This document shows, in pieces, positions 19,279 through 30,291 of a stretch of DNA of 64,000 bases. The notes beneath the pieces were generated by a model. That model made no database searches and was not told the DNA's origin. It was given only the letters and a program-made list of their open reading frames with translations. The DNA comes from Wenzhouxiangella sp. XN79A (GTDB lineage: Bacteria > Pseudomonadota > Gammaproteobacteria > Xanthomonadales > Wenzhouxiangellaceae). A program made the position numbers and the translations under genes. Each line of letters begins with the position of its first letter. Position 1 is the first letter of the stretch. The stretch is from positions 139,588 to 203,587 of the forward strand of contig NZ_JAAWWS010000156.1 in the NCBI RefSeq assembly GCF_012272825.1. Reading direction: 5' to 3'.

Positions 19279-21138
19279 TCAGATCGAGAGCGCGGCCAGC
19301 TTCTTCTTGCGGCCGTAGATCAGGTTGACCACACCGCGGGTTCCGAAGATGGCGGTGAACATCGACGTCACGATGCCGATCGACAGCGTGACCGCGAAGC
19401 CCTTGACCGGGCCGGTGCCGAACATGAACAGCACCAGTGCCGCGATCAGCGTGGTGACGTTGGCGTCGGCGATCGTCGAGAAGGCCTTTTCGTAGCCGGC
19501 CCGGATCGAGGACTGCGGCGAGTTGCCGAGCCTCAGTTCTTCCTTGATGCGCTCGAAGATCAGCACGTTGGCATCGACCGCCATGCCGACGGTCAGCACG
19601 ATGCCGGCGATGCCGGGCAGCGTCAGCGTGGCGCCGAGCATCGACAGCATGGCGACGATCAGGACCAGGTTGACGGTCAGGGCCAGGTTGGCGACCAGGC
19701 CGAACACGCGGTAATAGATCGCCATCAGCACCAGCACCAGGCAGAAGCCGATGATCACCGAGCGGAAGCCCTGGTCGATGTTGTCGCGGCCCAGGCTCGG
19801 GCCGACCGTACGCTCCTCGATGATCTCGACCGGCGCGGCCAGCGCGCCGGCGCGCAGCAGCAGCGCGAGCTGGCTGGCTTCGCGGGCGCCGTCCAGGCCG
19901 GTGGTCTGGAAACGACGGCCGAAGGGTTCACGGACCACGGCCACCGAGATCACCTCCTGGACCTCGCGCATTTCGCGGACTTCCTCGCCGTCGACGATGC
20001 GGGTCTCGGGGCGGCGCTCGATGAACACGACGGCCATCCGGTTGCCGACGTTCTCGGTCGTGAAGTTCAGCATCCGGCGCGCAGCACCACCATCGAGCGT
20101 CACCGACACCATGGGTGAGCCGGAGGTCTGATCGAAACCGGCGGCGGCGTTCAGCAGCTCATCGCCGGTCGCGATCTTGCTGCGAGACAACAGGATCGGA
20201 GTGCCTTCGCGATCGAAGAACAGCTGCGATCGCGGTGGAATCCGCCCGGTCCGCTGCGCCTCGAAGGGGTCGTTCTCCTCGTCCACGGCGCGGTATTCCA
20301 GCGTGGCCGTCGCACCCAGGATGCGCTTGGCCTCGGCCGTGTCCTGCACGCCGGGCAGCTGGACGACGATGCGGTCGGCGCCCTGCTGCTGGATGATCGG
20401 TTCGGCCACGCCGAGCTCGTTGACGCGGTTGCGCAGCGTGGTGATGTTCTGCTGCAGCGCGGTCTGCTGCATTTCGACCATCACCTCCGGCAGCACGGTT
20501 GCGCGGATGTTGAAGGTCTCGACGCCGTCGGCCGCCTCGAGTTCCAGCTCCGGCAGCTCGCCGGTGATCTGGGCCAGGGCCTCGTCGCGGTCTTCCGGCG
20601 TGCGCAGCTCGGCGACCAGGGTCTCGCCCTCGCGGCGCACCGAGCGGTAGCGGATGCGCTCGTCGCGCAGCAGGTTGCGGATGTCGTCGACGAAGGCTTC
20701 CAGCCGCGCGCTGCGGGCGGCGTCCATATCGACTTCCATCAGGAAGTGCACGCCGCCCTGCAGGTCCAGGCCCAGCACCATCGGCTCGGCGCCGAGCGCC
20801 TCGAGCCAGCCGGGCGTGGCCGGGGCCAGGTTCAGCGCGACCACGTAGGCGTCACCGAGCCCTTCACGCAGCGCATCGGCGGCACGCAGCTGCTGTTCCG
20901 GGTCGCCGAAGCGCAACAGCAGGCGCTCCGGTTCGAAGGTGGTGTCGCGCGGGGCGATCTCCTGTTCGCCGAGCACATCGGCGGCGACCTCGGTCAGGGC
21001 CGGATCGAGCTCGAAGCCGCGCGCCGACGAAACCTGCACCGACGGGTCGTCGCCGAACAGGTTGGGCGCGGCATAGATCGCGCCGATCACCAGCACGGCG
21101 ATCAACACCAGGTATTTCCAAGCGGGGTAACGATTCAT
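19279..21138 (-). CDS. secD: Protein translocase subunit SecD
   Basis: 619 residues. One N-terminal helix, the P1 periplasmic domain (from LGLDLQGGVHFLMEV), then six C-terminal helices with GMAVDANVLIFERIKEE, the functional aspartate motif of the family. Works with SecF and YajC at SecYEG. The gene is 84 bases downstream of yajC. No tgt or queA is found upstream of yajC, where many gammaproteobacteria have them. Confidence 0.97.
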   Translation of the reverse strand: MNRYPAWKYLVLIAVLVIGAIYAAPNLFGDDPSVQVSSARGFELDPALTEVAADVLGEQEIAPRDTTFEPERLLLRFGDPEQQLRAADALREGLGDAYVVALNLAPATPGWLEALGAEPMVLGLDLQGGVHFLMEVDMDAARSARLEAFVDDIRNLLRDERIRYRSVRREGETLVAELRTPEDRDEALAQITGELPELELEAADGVETFNIRATVLPEVMVEMQQTALQQNITTLRNRVNELGVAEPIIQQQGADRIVVQLPGVQDTAEAKRILGATATLEYRAVDEENDPFEAQRTGRIPPRSQLFFDREGTPILLSRSKIATGDELLNAAAGFDQTSGSPMVSVTLDGGAARRMLNFTTENVGNRMAVVFIERRPETRIVDGEEVREMREVQEVISVAVVREPFGRRFQTTGLDGAREASQLALLLRAGALAAPVEIIEERTVGPSLGRDNIDQGFRSVIIGFCLVLVLMAIYYRVFGLVANLALTVNLVLIVAMLSMLGATLTLPGIAGIVLTVGMAVDANVLIFERIKEELRLGNSPQSSIRAGYEKAFSTIADANVTTLIAALVLFMFGTGPVKGFAVTLSIGIVTSMFTAIFGTRGVVNLIYGRKKKLAALSI

Positions 21139-21222
21139 CGTGGAACGAGTCCTGAACTGATGGCGAGGACCGGGCCGGCGCGACGGCGCGGCGGCGATCC
21201 GGTCAATACAGCGGGTGCGCGC

Positions 21223-21567
21223 TCAGGGCGCGGCATCGAAGGTGCCCTTGGGCACGACCTGGCTGACCGAGGCCCGCTGGAGCTTCACCGAGGTTCCGCT
21301 GGCCAGTTCGACGGCGATGAAGCTGTCGCCGACCTCGGTGATCTTGCCGAGCAGGCCGCCGGCGGTGACGATCTCGTCGCCGACCGCCAGGCTCGAGACC
21401 AGCTCGCGGTGCTGCTTGTTGCGCTTCATCTGCGGCCGGATGATCAACAGCCAGAAGATGACGATGATGAACACCAGCGGCAGCAGCGAGCCGAGCAGAC
21501 TGGGCTGCTCGCCGGCCGCCTGGGCCATTGCCGATGGAATCAGGAATTCGGACAGGGTTTCCAGCAT
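21223..21567 (-). CDS. yajC: Sec translocon accessory subunit YajC
   Basis: 114 residues with one hydrophobic helix ([18 protein letters not shown]) followed by the [20 protein letters not shown] region typical of YajC, which copurifies with SecDF. TTAGGAGT lies before ATG 21567. It opens the yajC-secD-secF operon. Confidence 0.95.
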   Translation of the reverse strand: MLETLSEFLIPSAMAQAAGEQPSLLGSLLPLVFIIVIFWLLIIRPQMKRNKQHRELVSSLAVGDEIVTAGGLLGKITEVGDSFIAVELASGTSVKLQRASVSQVVPKGTFDAAP

Positions 21568-21886
21568 GGCGGCGGGACTCCTAATGGTCGACGGATTCTC
21601 TCGTGGTCGCTCGCCGGGCTCGATGCAGCGGCTCGGCAGGGCGGAAAGCGCCGGATTATCCCATATCGAATCGGTGGCTGCCGATCATGTGGCCAATCCT
21701 CCGACCAATCGTCTGGCCGGTCGGATGGCCGACGGTCCGGCAGCCCGGCGGGCCGGTCGCGTTTCGAAGAATGGGGACGATCGGCGACGAATCCCAGCCC
21801 GGACAACCGCGCGCCACCGGCTGCAGGGCGGCCGATGGCGCGGGATCCGGACGGCCGCAGCGGGTCGGCGGCAGGGGCTGCGCCCC
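21568..21886. other. Intergenic region upstream of yajC
   Basis: 319 bases with no supported gene. A minus-strand GATAAT at 21660-21655 may be the yajC -10 box. A 7-bp inverted repeat TCCGACC...GGTCGGA lies at about 21699-21725 within degenerate TGGCCGA-type repetitions (21690-21740). The dcaP 3' end lies at its right side. Confidence 0.45.
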
Positions 21887-23263
21887 TCAGAACGCGTACT
21901 TGCCCGAGAACTGGAGGCGATTCATCGAGCCGGACAGGCCGCTCTCGATCTCGCGCTCGGCGAGGATGTACTCGATGCCGAAGGTCAGCGGCGGTTTCGG
22001 GCTGTAGAGCAGGTTGACATGGCCGCTCCAGGCGCTTTGGCTGACCGCCTCGCCGGTCAGCGCGACCGGGTTGTCGACCTGGATGTAGCTCAATACCGCG
22101 GTCGAGCGCCAGCGCTCGTTCCACCAGTGCCGGTAGGCGGCGAAGCCACCGGTCGAGGAAATCGCCTCGAGGTCGCCGGCCGCGTCGAGCACCGCGCCGT
22201 TGGCGAAGTTGATGCCGACGTAGCGGCCCTGGCCGTCGCCGTGGTTGATCATCCAGCGCAGGTCGTTGCGGCCGAAGTTCAGCTTGCCCGACAGGCTCAG
22301 GCCCCAGCCGAGCGTCGAATCGTCGATGCCGCTGGCCGGGTCCTCGTAGTTCAGCTGGCGCAGCAGGCCGCCGAGCTGGACGTGGCCCCAGTCGCCGGTC
22401 CAGGTGTAGCGCGCAGCGAGATCGGGCACCAGGCCGTCGTCGGTGACGATCCGCCCGCCTCCGCCGAACGGCGTGACGGTGGTCTCCGGGTTCTCGAGGG
22501 CAACCGCGAAGTTGCCGTTCTGGTAGCGGATCTGGGTCTGGCGGACGAAACTGGTGCCGTCGGCCGGACCGATGAAATCGAGCACCTCGGGCAGCGTGGC
22601 GACGTCCATGTAGGTCGACCAGGTCTGCCCGACCAGCCACTCGTTCCAGGTCAGGAAGGCATGCCGCATGCGCGGCTCGTAGGAATTGCTGACCCGCTCG
22701 TCGCCGTCGGGCGTGACCAGGAAGTCCATTTCGATGTAGGCGCCGAGCCGATGATCCTCGTCGATCTGCCAGCGGCTGCCGGCGTGGATCCGGCTCTGGC
22801 GGGCGTGGAAGTCCAGGTCGCTGCTCTCGTCGAGGCCGCCGACCGGGATGGTGCCGGGAATGTAGAAGTCCCGGCCGATCGACCCGGCGGCCAGGTCGCC
22901 GTCGGAGTAGCGCGAAGCGATCACGTCGGCCTTGACGTAGCCGCCCCAGTAGAACGACGGGCCGTCGGCCTTCTCCTCGGCCGCGGCGACCAGCGGATCG
23001 ATCTTCTCGACGATCTCGCGGACCTGCTGGCGGGTGGCGACGGTCTCGGCGCGGACCTCTTCGATCTCGGGCGCGATGACCGGCGCGCGGCGGGTCTCGA
23101 CCAGCTGCTGGACCAGCGCTTCGAGTTCGGCGACGCGCGCTTCGAGCTCGGCCACGCGGTCGGCTTCGGCCAGCGCCGGCGTGGCGCAGAAGATCGCCAC
23201 GAACAGGCTCAGTCGCCAGCCGGCGCGGCGCGGTGGGGTCGGTCGGGTCGGGTTCGAGTGCAT
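21887..23263 (-). CDS. DcaP-like outer-membrane porin
   Basis: 458 residues: a signal peptide after a basic N-terminus ([18 protein letters not shown]), an N-terminal coiled coil of heptad pattern ([20 protein letters not shown]), then a beta barrel ending FSGKYAF with a terminal phenylalanine. The coiled coil plus barrel layout and the [13 protein letters not shown] entry strand match the trimeric DcaP-like porins used for small carboxylates. AGGGAG precedes ATG 23263. The gene is divergent from acs, and a diverged copy of the acs/symporter box points at it (23363-23352). A role in outer-membrane entry of acetate or related acids is inferred from that context. Confidence 0.8.
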   Translation of the reverse strand: MHSNPTRPTPPRRAGWRLSLFVAIFCATPALAEADRVAELEARVAELEALVQQLVETRRAPVIAPEIEEVRAETVATRQQVREIVEKIDPLVAAAEEKADGPSFYWGGYVKADVIASRYSDGDLAAGSIGRDFYIPGTIPVGGLDESSDLDFHARQSRIHAGSRWQIDEDHRLGAYIEMDFLVTPDGDERVSNSYEPRMRHAFLTWNEWLVGQTWSTYMDVATLPEVLDFIGPADGTSFVRQTQIRYQNGNFAVALENPETTVTPFGGGGRIVTDDGLVPDLAARYTWTGDWGHVQLGGLLRQLNYEDPASGIDDSTLGWGLSLSGKLNFGRNDLRWMINHGDGQGRYVGINFANGAVLDAAGDLEAISSTGGFAAYRHWWNERWRSTAVLSYIQVDNPVALTGEAVSQSAWSGHVNLLYSPKPPLTFGIEYILAEREIESGLSGSMNRLQFSGKYAF

Positions 23264-23351
23264 GTCGGCTTCTCCCTGGCCGCGCTGCGCGGCATGTTCG
23301 ATCACGGGGTTCGGGAGCGATCATGCGCGGCCGTGTCGAAGGCCCGCAATT

Positions 23352-23363
23352 CGCCTTTGGTCG
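23352..23363 (-). promoter_or_regulatory. Diverged CrbR-type box facing dcaP
   Basis: Minus strand CGACCAAAGGCG, 11 of 12 bases like the acs and symporter boxes. A CATGAT hexamer stands 26 bp downstream (23325-23320), the same geometry within one base. It is inverted relative to the acs box 30 bp away. Confidence 0.45.
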
Positions 23364-23393
23364 AATGCAGCGGCGGCCCGGGCCACGGGCGTG

Positions 23394-23436
23394 CGACCAA
23401 AGTCGTAGCGCCCCGGCCGGGTTTCGTCTTTACTTG
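23394..23436 (+). promoter_or_regulatory. acs promoter: CGACCAAAGTCG box and -10 hexamer
   Basis: CGACCAAAGTCG (23394-23405) has palindromic CGAC/GTCG ends. Exactly 25 bp later stands TACTTG (23431-23436). The same 12-mer with the same 25-bp spacing to TACATT precedes the symporter operon, which argues for a shared activator site near -43. The acs start codon is at 23501. Confidence 0.6.
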
Positions 23437-23500
23437 CCGGGCCGGCTTGATGGACACTGGAACAACGCTGAACCGATGTTCGAGACCAAGGAGCCGAACC

Positions 23501-25465
<1,965 letters not shown>

Positions 25466-25514
25466 ACGGCTGCAACCGGCCCGGGCACGCCTCGTGTCCA
25501 GGCGTCGAAGCCGC

Positions 25515-25520
25515 TATCAT
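25515..25520 (+). promoter_or_regulatory. Possible -10 box giving a leaderless crbR transcript
   Basis: TATCAT lies six bases before ATG 25527, and no Shine-Dalgarno is seen between them. If used as a -10 box, transcription would begin at or next to the start codon. The gap from acs is only 61 bases, so read-through from acs is the alternative. Confidence 0.35.
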
Positions 25521-25526
25521 CCGGCC

Positions 25527-26195
25527 ATGGAGTCGATTTCCGCCGGATCCGAAGAGCGCCTCGTCGTCGTCGACGACCATCCCTTGTTCCGCGATGCGCT
25601 GAGCGCCGCGCTGGGCCGTCATCGGCCAGCGTGCCGGATCGAGGCCCTGGCCAGCTTCGATGCGCTGCAGCAACGCCTGGGCCGCGACGCCGAGTTGGAC
25701 CTGATCCTGCTCGACCTCCACCTGCCCGACAGCCACGGCTTGTCGGGACTGGCCTGGCTGCGCGGCCATCACCCGGAGCTTCCGGTGCTGATGATCTCGG
25801 CCCACGACGACCCGGACATCGTCCAGCGCGCGCTCGCCGACGGCGCGGCCGGCTTCCTGTCGAAGTCCGCCGATGCCGAAACGCTGAGCCATGCCATCGA
25901 CCAGGTGCTGGCCGGCGAGACCTGGGTCCCCGACGGCTTCGATCCGGCGTCCAGTGAAAGCGAAGAATCGGCCCTGGCCCAGCGCGTCGGCGAACTGACC
26001 CCGCAGCAGTACCGGATCCTGTGCATGCTCGGCGACGGCCTGCTGAACAAGCAGATCGCCTGGGAGCTCGACATCACCGAAGCCACCGTCAAGGCCCACA
26101 TGACCGCGATCATGCGGAAACTGGCTGTGAACAACCGGACCCAGGCGGTGACGCTGTTCAATCGGCTGGCCGTGCGGAAGCAGGACGTGGACTGA
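25527..26195 (+). CDS. CrbR-type response regulator (REC-LuxR HTH)
   Basis: 222 residues. The receiver domain (10-130) has the acidic pair D16-D17, phosphoacceptor D63 in LILLDLHLPD and K113. A LuxR/NarL HTH (about 156-215) reads ELTPQQYRILCMLGDG, NKQIAWELDITEATVKAHM and NNRTQAVTLF. With the neighbouring symporter-domain kinase it corresponds to the CrbS/CrbR (MxtR/ErdR) acetate-switch pair of gammaproteobacteria, where the regulator activates acs and a symporter operon. The proposed target box is present before both here. Start chosen at 25527; an upstream ATG at 25494 adds eleven basic residues. Confidence 0.87.
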   Translation: MESISAGSEERLVVVDDHPLFRDALSAALGRHRPACRIEALASFDALQQRLGRDAELDLILLDLHLPDSHGLSGLAWLRGHHPELPVLMISAHDDPDIVQRALADGAAGFLSKSADAETLSHAIDQVLAGETWVPDGFDPASSESEESALAQRVGELTPQQYRILCMLGDGLLNKQIAWELDITEATVKAHMTAIMRKLAVNNRTQAVTLFNRLAVRKQDVD

Positions 26196-26196
26196 C

Positions 26197-26413
<217 letters not shown>

Positions 26414-26418
26414 GTTCA

Positions 26419-29400
26419 TCATCTCCTCAGAAGATGCTTCATCACCGCCCGTAGCGCGGCCGGTTTGACCGGTTTGAACAGCCGTCGGTCGCCGCGCTCG
26501 GCGATGGCCTGGCCCAGCGCTTCGTCGCGGTCGGCGGTGACGACGAGCACCGGGACGCGGCGCCCGATGGCGTCGCGCACCGCGTCGCTGACGTCGAGTC
26601 CGTTCTCGCCGCGGCCCAGGTGGTGGTCGGCGATGATCAGGTCGGGCGGCGGGTCGCAGGCCGTCAGCGCCTCGCGGCTGCGGCTGGCGGTCGCCACGCT
26701 GCAGCCCCAGCGCTCGAGCATGGCGCGCATGCCGTCGAGGATGTCCGGGTCGTCGTCGATGCACAGCACCCGGAGCCCGTCGAAATCGGTACCGGTCGGC
26801 GCCGCGACCGCAGCCGGCGGCTCGGCGGCGACCGCGGCGGCGGCGACCGCGGCGGCGTCGACCCGGCCGACCACCGGCACTTCGACGGCGAACACGGTAC
26901 CGCGGCCGGTCGCCGAGCGCAGCGTCAGCGGCGCATCGAGCATGCGGCTGATCCGCCGGCAGATCGACAGCCCCAGCCCGAGGCCCTGGTCGTAGGGATC
27001 GGACGGCTCGGGCTGGCTGGCGTCCTCGATCCGCTCGAATTCCTCGAAGATCCGGGCCTGCTCGTGCTCGGGAATGCCCGGCCCGGTGTCCCAGACCTCG
27101 ATGACGACCCGCGGCGCATCCGGCCCGCCGCGCAGCCGCGCGCCGACCAGCACGCCGCCGTCGCGGGTATAGCGCAGCGCGTTGCCGACCAGGTTGAACA
27201 GCACCCGCTGCAGCAACCGGGCGTCGGAGCGGACCCGGTACCGGCCCGGCCGGACCCGCAACTTCAGGCCGCGCCGCTGGGCCAGCGCGCCGAACTGGCG
27301 TTCGACCCGGTCGAACAGCGACTGCAGCGGGAACGAGGTCCAGTTCGGCTTGAGCGCACCCTGGTCCAGGCGGCTGATGTCGAGCAGCGACGACAGCAGC
27401 TCCTCGGCCACGCCGAGGCTGTGGTCGACCCGTCGGACGAGTCGGGCTTCGTCGGCGGGCAGGCGGTCGGCCGACTGCTTCAGCGACGAGGAGAACAACC
27501 GCGCCGCGTTGAGCGGCTGCAGCAGGTCGTGGCTGGCTGCGGCCAGGAACTTCGTCTTGCCGTGATTGGCCGCCTCGGCGTCGCGCTTGGCCTCGCTCAG
27601 GGCCTCCATCGCGGCGTTGAGCTCGGCGGTCCGGTCGGCCACCTGCTGTTCCATGGTCGCGTAGGCCCGCTTCAGCGCCGCCTCGCTGGCCTTGTAGGGC
27701 GTGATGTCGGTGTAGGTCGTCACGTAGCCGCGTTTCGGCATCGGGTTGCCGCGGATCTCGATCACGCGGCCGTCGGGGTGGCGGCGTTCGAACACGTAGG
27801 GCGTGCCGCGGCGCATGTGGTACAGCCGCCGGTCGACGGCCGCGTCGATGTCGCCGGGCGCGGCAGCGGTCCAGCGCTCGAGGTTGTAGCGGATCAGCTC
27901 CTCGACCGGCCGGCCGATGTGGACCATGCCCGGCGGATAGTCGAGCAACTCGACGTAGGCCTGGTTCCAGCTGACCAGCCGGAGGTCGCCGTCGACCACG
28001 CTGACGCCCTGGCTGATGTGATCGAGCGTGGCCTCGAGCAGGTCGCGATTGAACTGGATCGCGCTGGAGGTCTGCTCGAGCAGCGCCAGCGCCTCGCCCC
28101 GGGCCATGCCGCGGCGGCGGAGACCTGCGGCCAGCACGGTGCGGGCCGAGGCCGAGCCGATGCAGCCGGCCAGCAATCGTTCGGTGAAGCCCATCAGCTC
28201 GCTGCCGGCCGGGGCATCGTCGGGCAGCGGATGTTCGCCGCCCAGCGCACCGGCGAAGGCCAGGTCGACGCGCTCGCGGCCGATGAAGCCGCCGGCCAGG
28301 CGGCGCAGGTCGCCGACCGTCAGCGCGCGCGAACCCTCGCGCCCGGCCAGCAGCATCGGCAGGATCGGCCGGTGCCGGCGCACCCAGACCGAGATCCCGA
28401 CCAGCGCGGCCAGGTTCAGGCCCAGGCCGATCAGCGTGGCGGTGTTCAGCCCCGGCTGCAGCCACGCCGGCCAGGCCGGGACGATCGACGGCAGAAAGGT
28501 CAGAAGCAGCCAGGCGCCGAGCCCGAGCACCAGGCCGGCGATCGCGCCTTCGCGGCTTGCGCGGCGCCAGTACACGCCCAGCACCAGGGCCGGGGCGAAC
28601 TGGATCACCGCAGCGAACGAGACCAGGCCGATCGCGGCCAGCCGGTCGGTGGACTGCAGCACCAGGTAATAGATCCAGGCCGCCAGCGCCAGCACCAGGA
28701 TGGTCAGCCAGCGGCTGATCAGCAGCAGCCGGCCGAAATCACGGCCGTGATGCAGCCGAAGGCGCAGCAGCAGCGGCAGCACCAGGTCGTTGGAGACCAT
28801 CGTGGCCAGCGCGACGGTGGCCACGATGACCATGCCGGTGGCGGCCGAGAACCCGCCGAGGAACGACAGCAGGGTCAGCGCCTCGTGACCGGCGGCCATC
28901 GGCAGCGACAGCACGAACAGGTCGGCGTTGGCCTCCGCGCCGCCGAAGCGATCCAGTCCGGCCAGCGCGATCGGCACGACCAGCAGCGTGAACACCAGCA
29001 GGTAGAGCGGAAACAGCCAGCGCGCGGTGGCCAGGTCCTCTGGCCGTTCGTTCTCGATGAAGGCGACCTGGAACTGCCGCGGCAGGCAGAGGATCGCCGC
29101 GCCGGCCAGCAGGGTCTGGACCCAGAACCCGGCCGGCAGCGATTCCGGCAGGAAGCGTTCGCGCCATTCGGCATTGGCGGCCAGCGCTTCGTTCATTCCG
29201 CCGAGCCCGCCGAACACCGCATACAGCGCCCAGAGCCCGACCGCGCCGAACGCGACCAGCTTGACCAGCGACTCGAAGGCCACCGCCAGCACCATGCCGC
29301 GGTGGTGCTCGCTGGCCTCGAGCCGGCGCACGCCGAACAGGATCGAGAACAGGCCCAGCGCCAGCGCCAGCAGCAGGGCCAGCGACGATTCCGACAGCCC

Positions 29401-29853
29401 GGCCGGCTCCTCGGCGATCGCGACCAGGCCCATGGTCACCGCCTTGAGCTGCAGCGCGATGTACGGGATCGAACCCAGCACCGCGGCCAGCGTGACCAGT
29501 GCCGCCAACGGCCGCGACTTGCCGTAACGAAACGAGATGAAATCGGCGATCGAGGTCAGGCGGTGGTCGCGGGTCAGCGAAAGAATGCGCTTCATCAGGT
29601 CGTGCGCGAACAGCACGATGAGAATCGGCCCGAGGTAGATGGCGGCGAACAGCCAGCCGTTCTCGACCGCGCTGCCGACCGCACCGAAGAAGGTCCAGGA
29701 GGTGCAGTAGACGGCCAGCGACAGCGAGTAGATCGCCGCGCGCGTCCGCGGCCCGATCCGCCCGGCCGGCAGCCGGTCACCGAACCACGCGATCGCGAAC
29801 AGCAAGCCGACATAGGCCAGCGAGACCAGGGCGATGAACGGCGCGGAAAACAT
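26419..29853 (-). CDS. CrbS-type hybrid histidine kinase with a sodium-solute symporter sensor domain
   Basis: 1144 residues. Residues 1-500 form a transporter-like region of about 13 helices of the Na+/solute symporter family. A PAS domain follows (about 605-720, DHISQGVSVVDGDLRLVSWN), then a coiled coil, HisKA with H775 in AAASHDLLQPLNAARL, an HATPase domain with LGLGLSICRRI, and a C-terminal receiver (about 1025-1144, DLIIADHHLGRGENG). This is the layout of CrbS/MxtR kinases that sense carboxylates. It converges on its likely regulator across the heptamer repeats and is divergent from the symporter operon it probably controls. Whether the transporter part moves substrate is unknown. Confidence 0.92.
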   Translation of the reverse strand: MFSAPFIALVSLAYVGLLFAIAWFGDRLPAGRIGPRTRAAIYSLSLAVYCTSWTFFGAVGSAVENGWLFAAIYLGPILIVLFAHDLMKRILSLTRDHRLTSIADFISFRYGKSRPLAALVTLAAVLGSIPYIALQLKAVTMGLVAIAEEPAGLSESSLALLLALALGLFSILFGVRRLEASEHHRGMVLAVAFESLVKLVAFGAVGLWALYAVFGGLGGMNEALAANAEWRERFLPESLPAGFWVQTLLAGAAILCLPRQFQVAFIENERPEDLATARWLFPLYLLVFTLLVVPIALAGLDRFGGAEANADLFVLSLPMAAGHEALTLLSFLGGFSAATGMVIVATVALATMVSNDLVLPLLLRLRLHHGRDFGRLLLISRWLTILVLALAAWIYYLVLQSTDRLAAIGLVSFAAVIQFAPALVLGVYWRRASREGAIAGLVLGLGAWLLLTFLPSIVPAWPAWLQPGLNTATLIGLGLNLAALVGISVWVRRHRPILPMLLAGREGSRALTVGDLRRLAGGFIGRERVDLAFAGALGGEHPLPDDAPAGSELMGFTERLLAGCIGSASARTVLAAGLRRRGMARGEALALLEQTSSAIQFNRDLLEATLDHISQGVSVVDGDLRLVSWNQAYVELLDYPPGMVHIGRPVEELIRYNLERWTAAAPGDIDAAVDRRLYHMRRGTPYVFERRHPDGRVIEIRGNPMPKRGYVTTYTDITPYKASEAALKRAYATMEQQVADRTAELNAAMEALSEAKRDAEAANHGKTKFLAAASHDLLQPLNAARLFSSSLKQSADRLPADEARLVRRVDHSLGVAEELLSSLLDISRLDQGALKPNWTSFPLQSLFDRVERQFGALAQRRGLKLRVRPGRYRVRSDARLLQRVLFNLVGNALRYTRDGGVLVGARLRGGPDAPRVVIEVWDTGPGIPEHEQARIFEEFERIEDASQPEPSDPYDQGLGLGLSICRRISRMLDAPLTLRSATGRGTVFAVEVPVVGRVDAAAVAAAAVAAEPPAAVAAPTGTDFDGLRVLCIDDDPDILDGMRAMLERWGCSVATASRSREALTACDPPPDLIIADHHLGRGENGLDVSDAVRDAIGRRVPVLVVTADRDEALGQAIAERGDRRLFKPVKPAALRAVMKHLLRR

Positions 29854-29942
29854 CGTCGGTGCGGGGTCCTCGAGCCGGCCGCTGTCCGCCGGCGGACCGG
29901 CCGTTGCCGATCATCATAGCAGCGCGCTCCGGGCCGGGGAGT

Positions 29943-29985
29943 CGACCAAAGTCGAAGGGCAATCCATCGGGCCCGTTGCTACATT
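29943..29985 (+). promoter_or_regulatory. Symporter-operon promoter: CGACCAAAGTCG box and -10 hexamer
   Basis: CGACCAAAGTCG at 29943-29954, then exactly 25 bp, then TACATT at 29980-29985; the start codon of the small subunit is at 30021. The 12-mer is identical to the one before acs and the spacing is the same. No good -35 hexamer is needed if an activator binds the box. Confidence 0.62.
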
Positions 29986-30020
29986 GCCGGCGTACTGTCA
30001 TCGCCGATGGAGACAACGAC

Positions 30021-30281
<261 letters not shown>

Positions 30282-30291
30282 GGAGACGACC

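Noticed and set aside
21690-21740. Operator or riboswitch upstream of yajC
   Set aside because: Only a short 7-bp inverted repeat in degenerate TGGCCGA-type sequence; no known pattern.
21215-23500. Long in-frame extension upstream of acs
   Set aside because: No stop codons by base composition only; it covers the antisense of yajC and dcaP. The acs N-terminus and GGAG site are at 23501.
26620-29919. 1099-codon frame antisense to crbS
   Set aside because: Alternative-frame shadow; amino-acid use is glutamine- and arginine-skewed, while the opposite frame is a full hybrid kinase.
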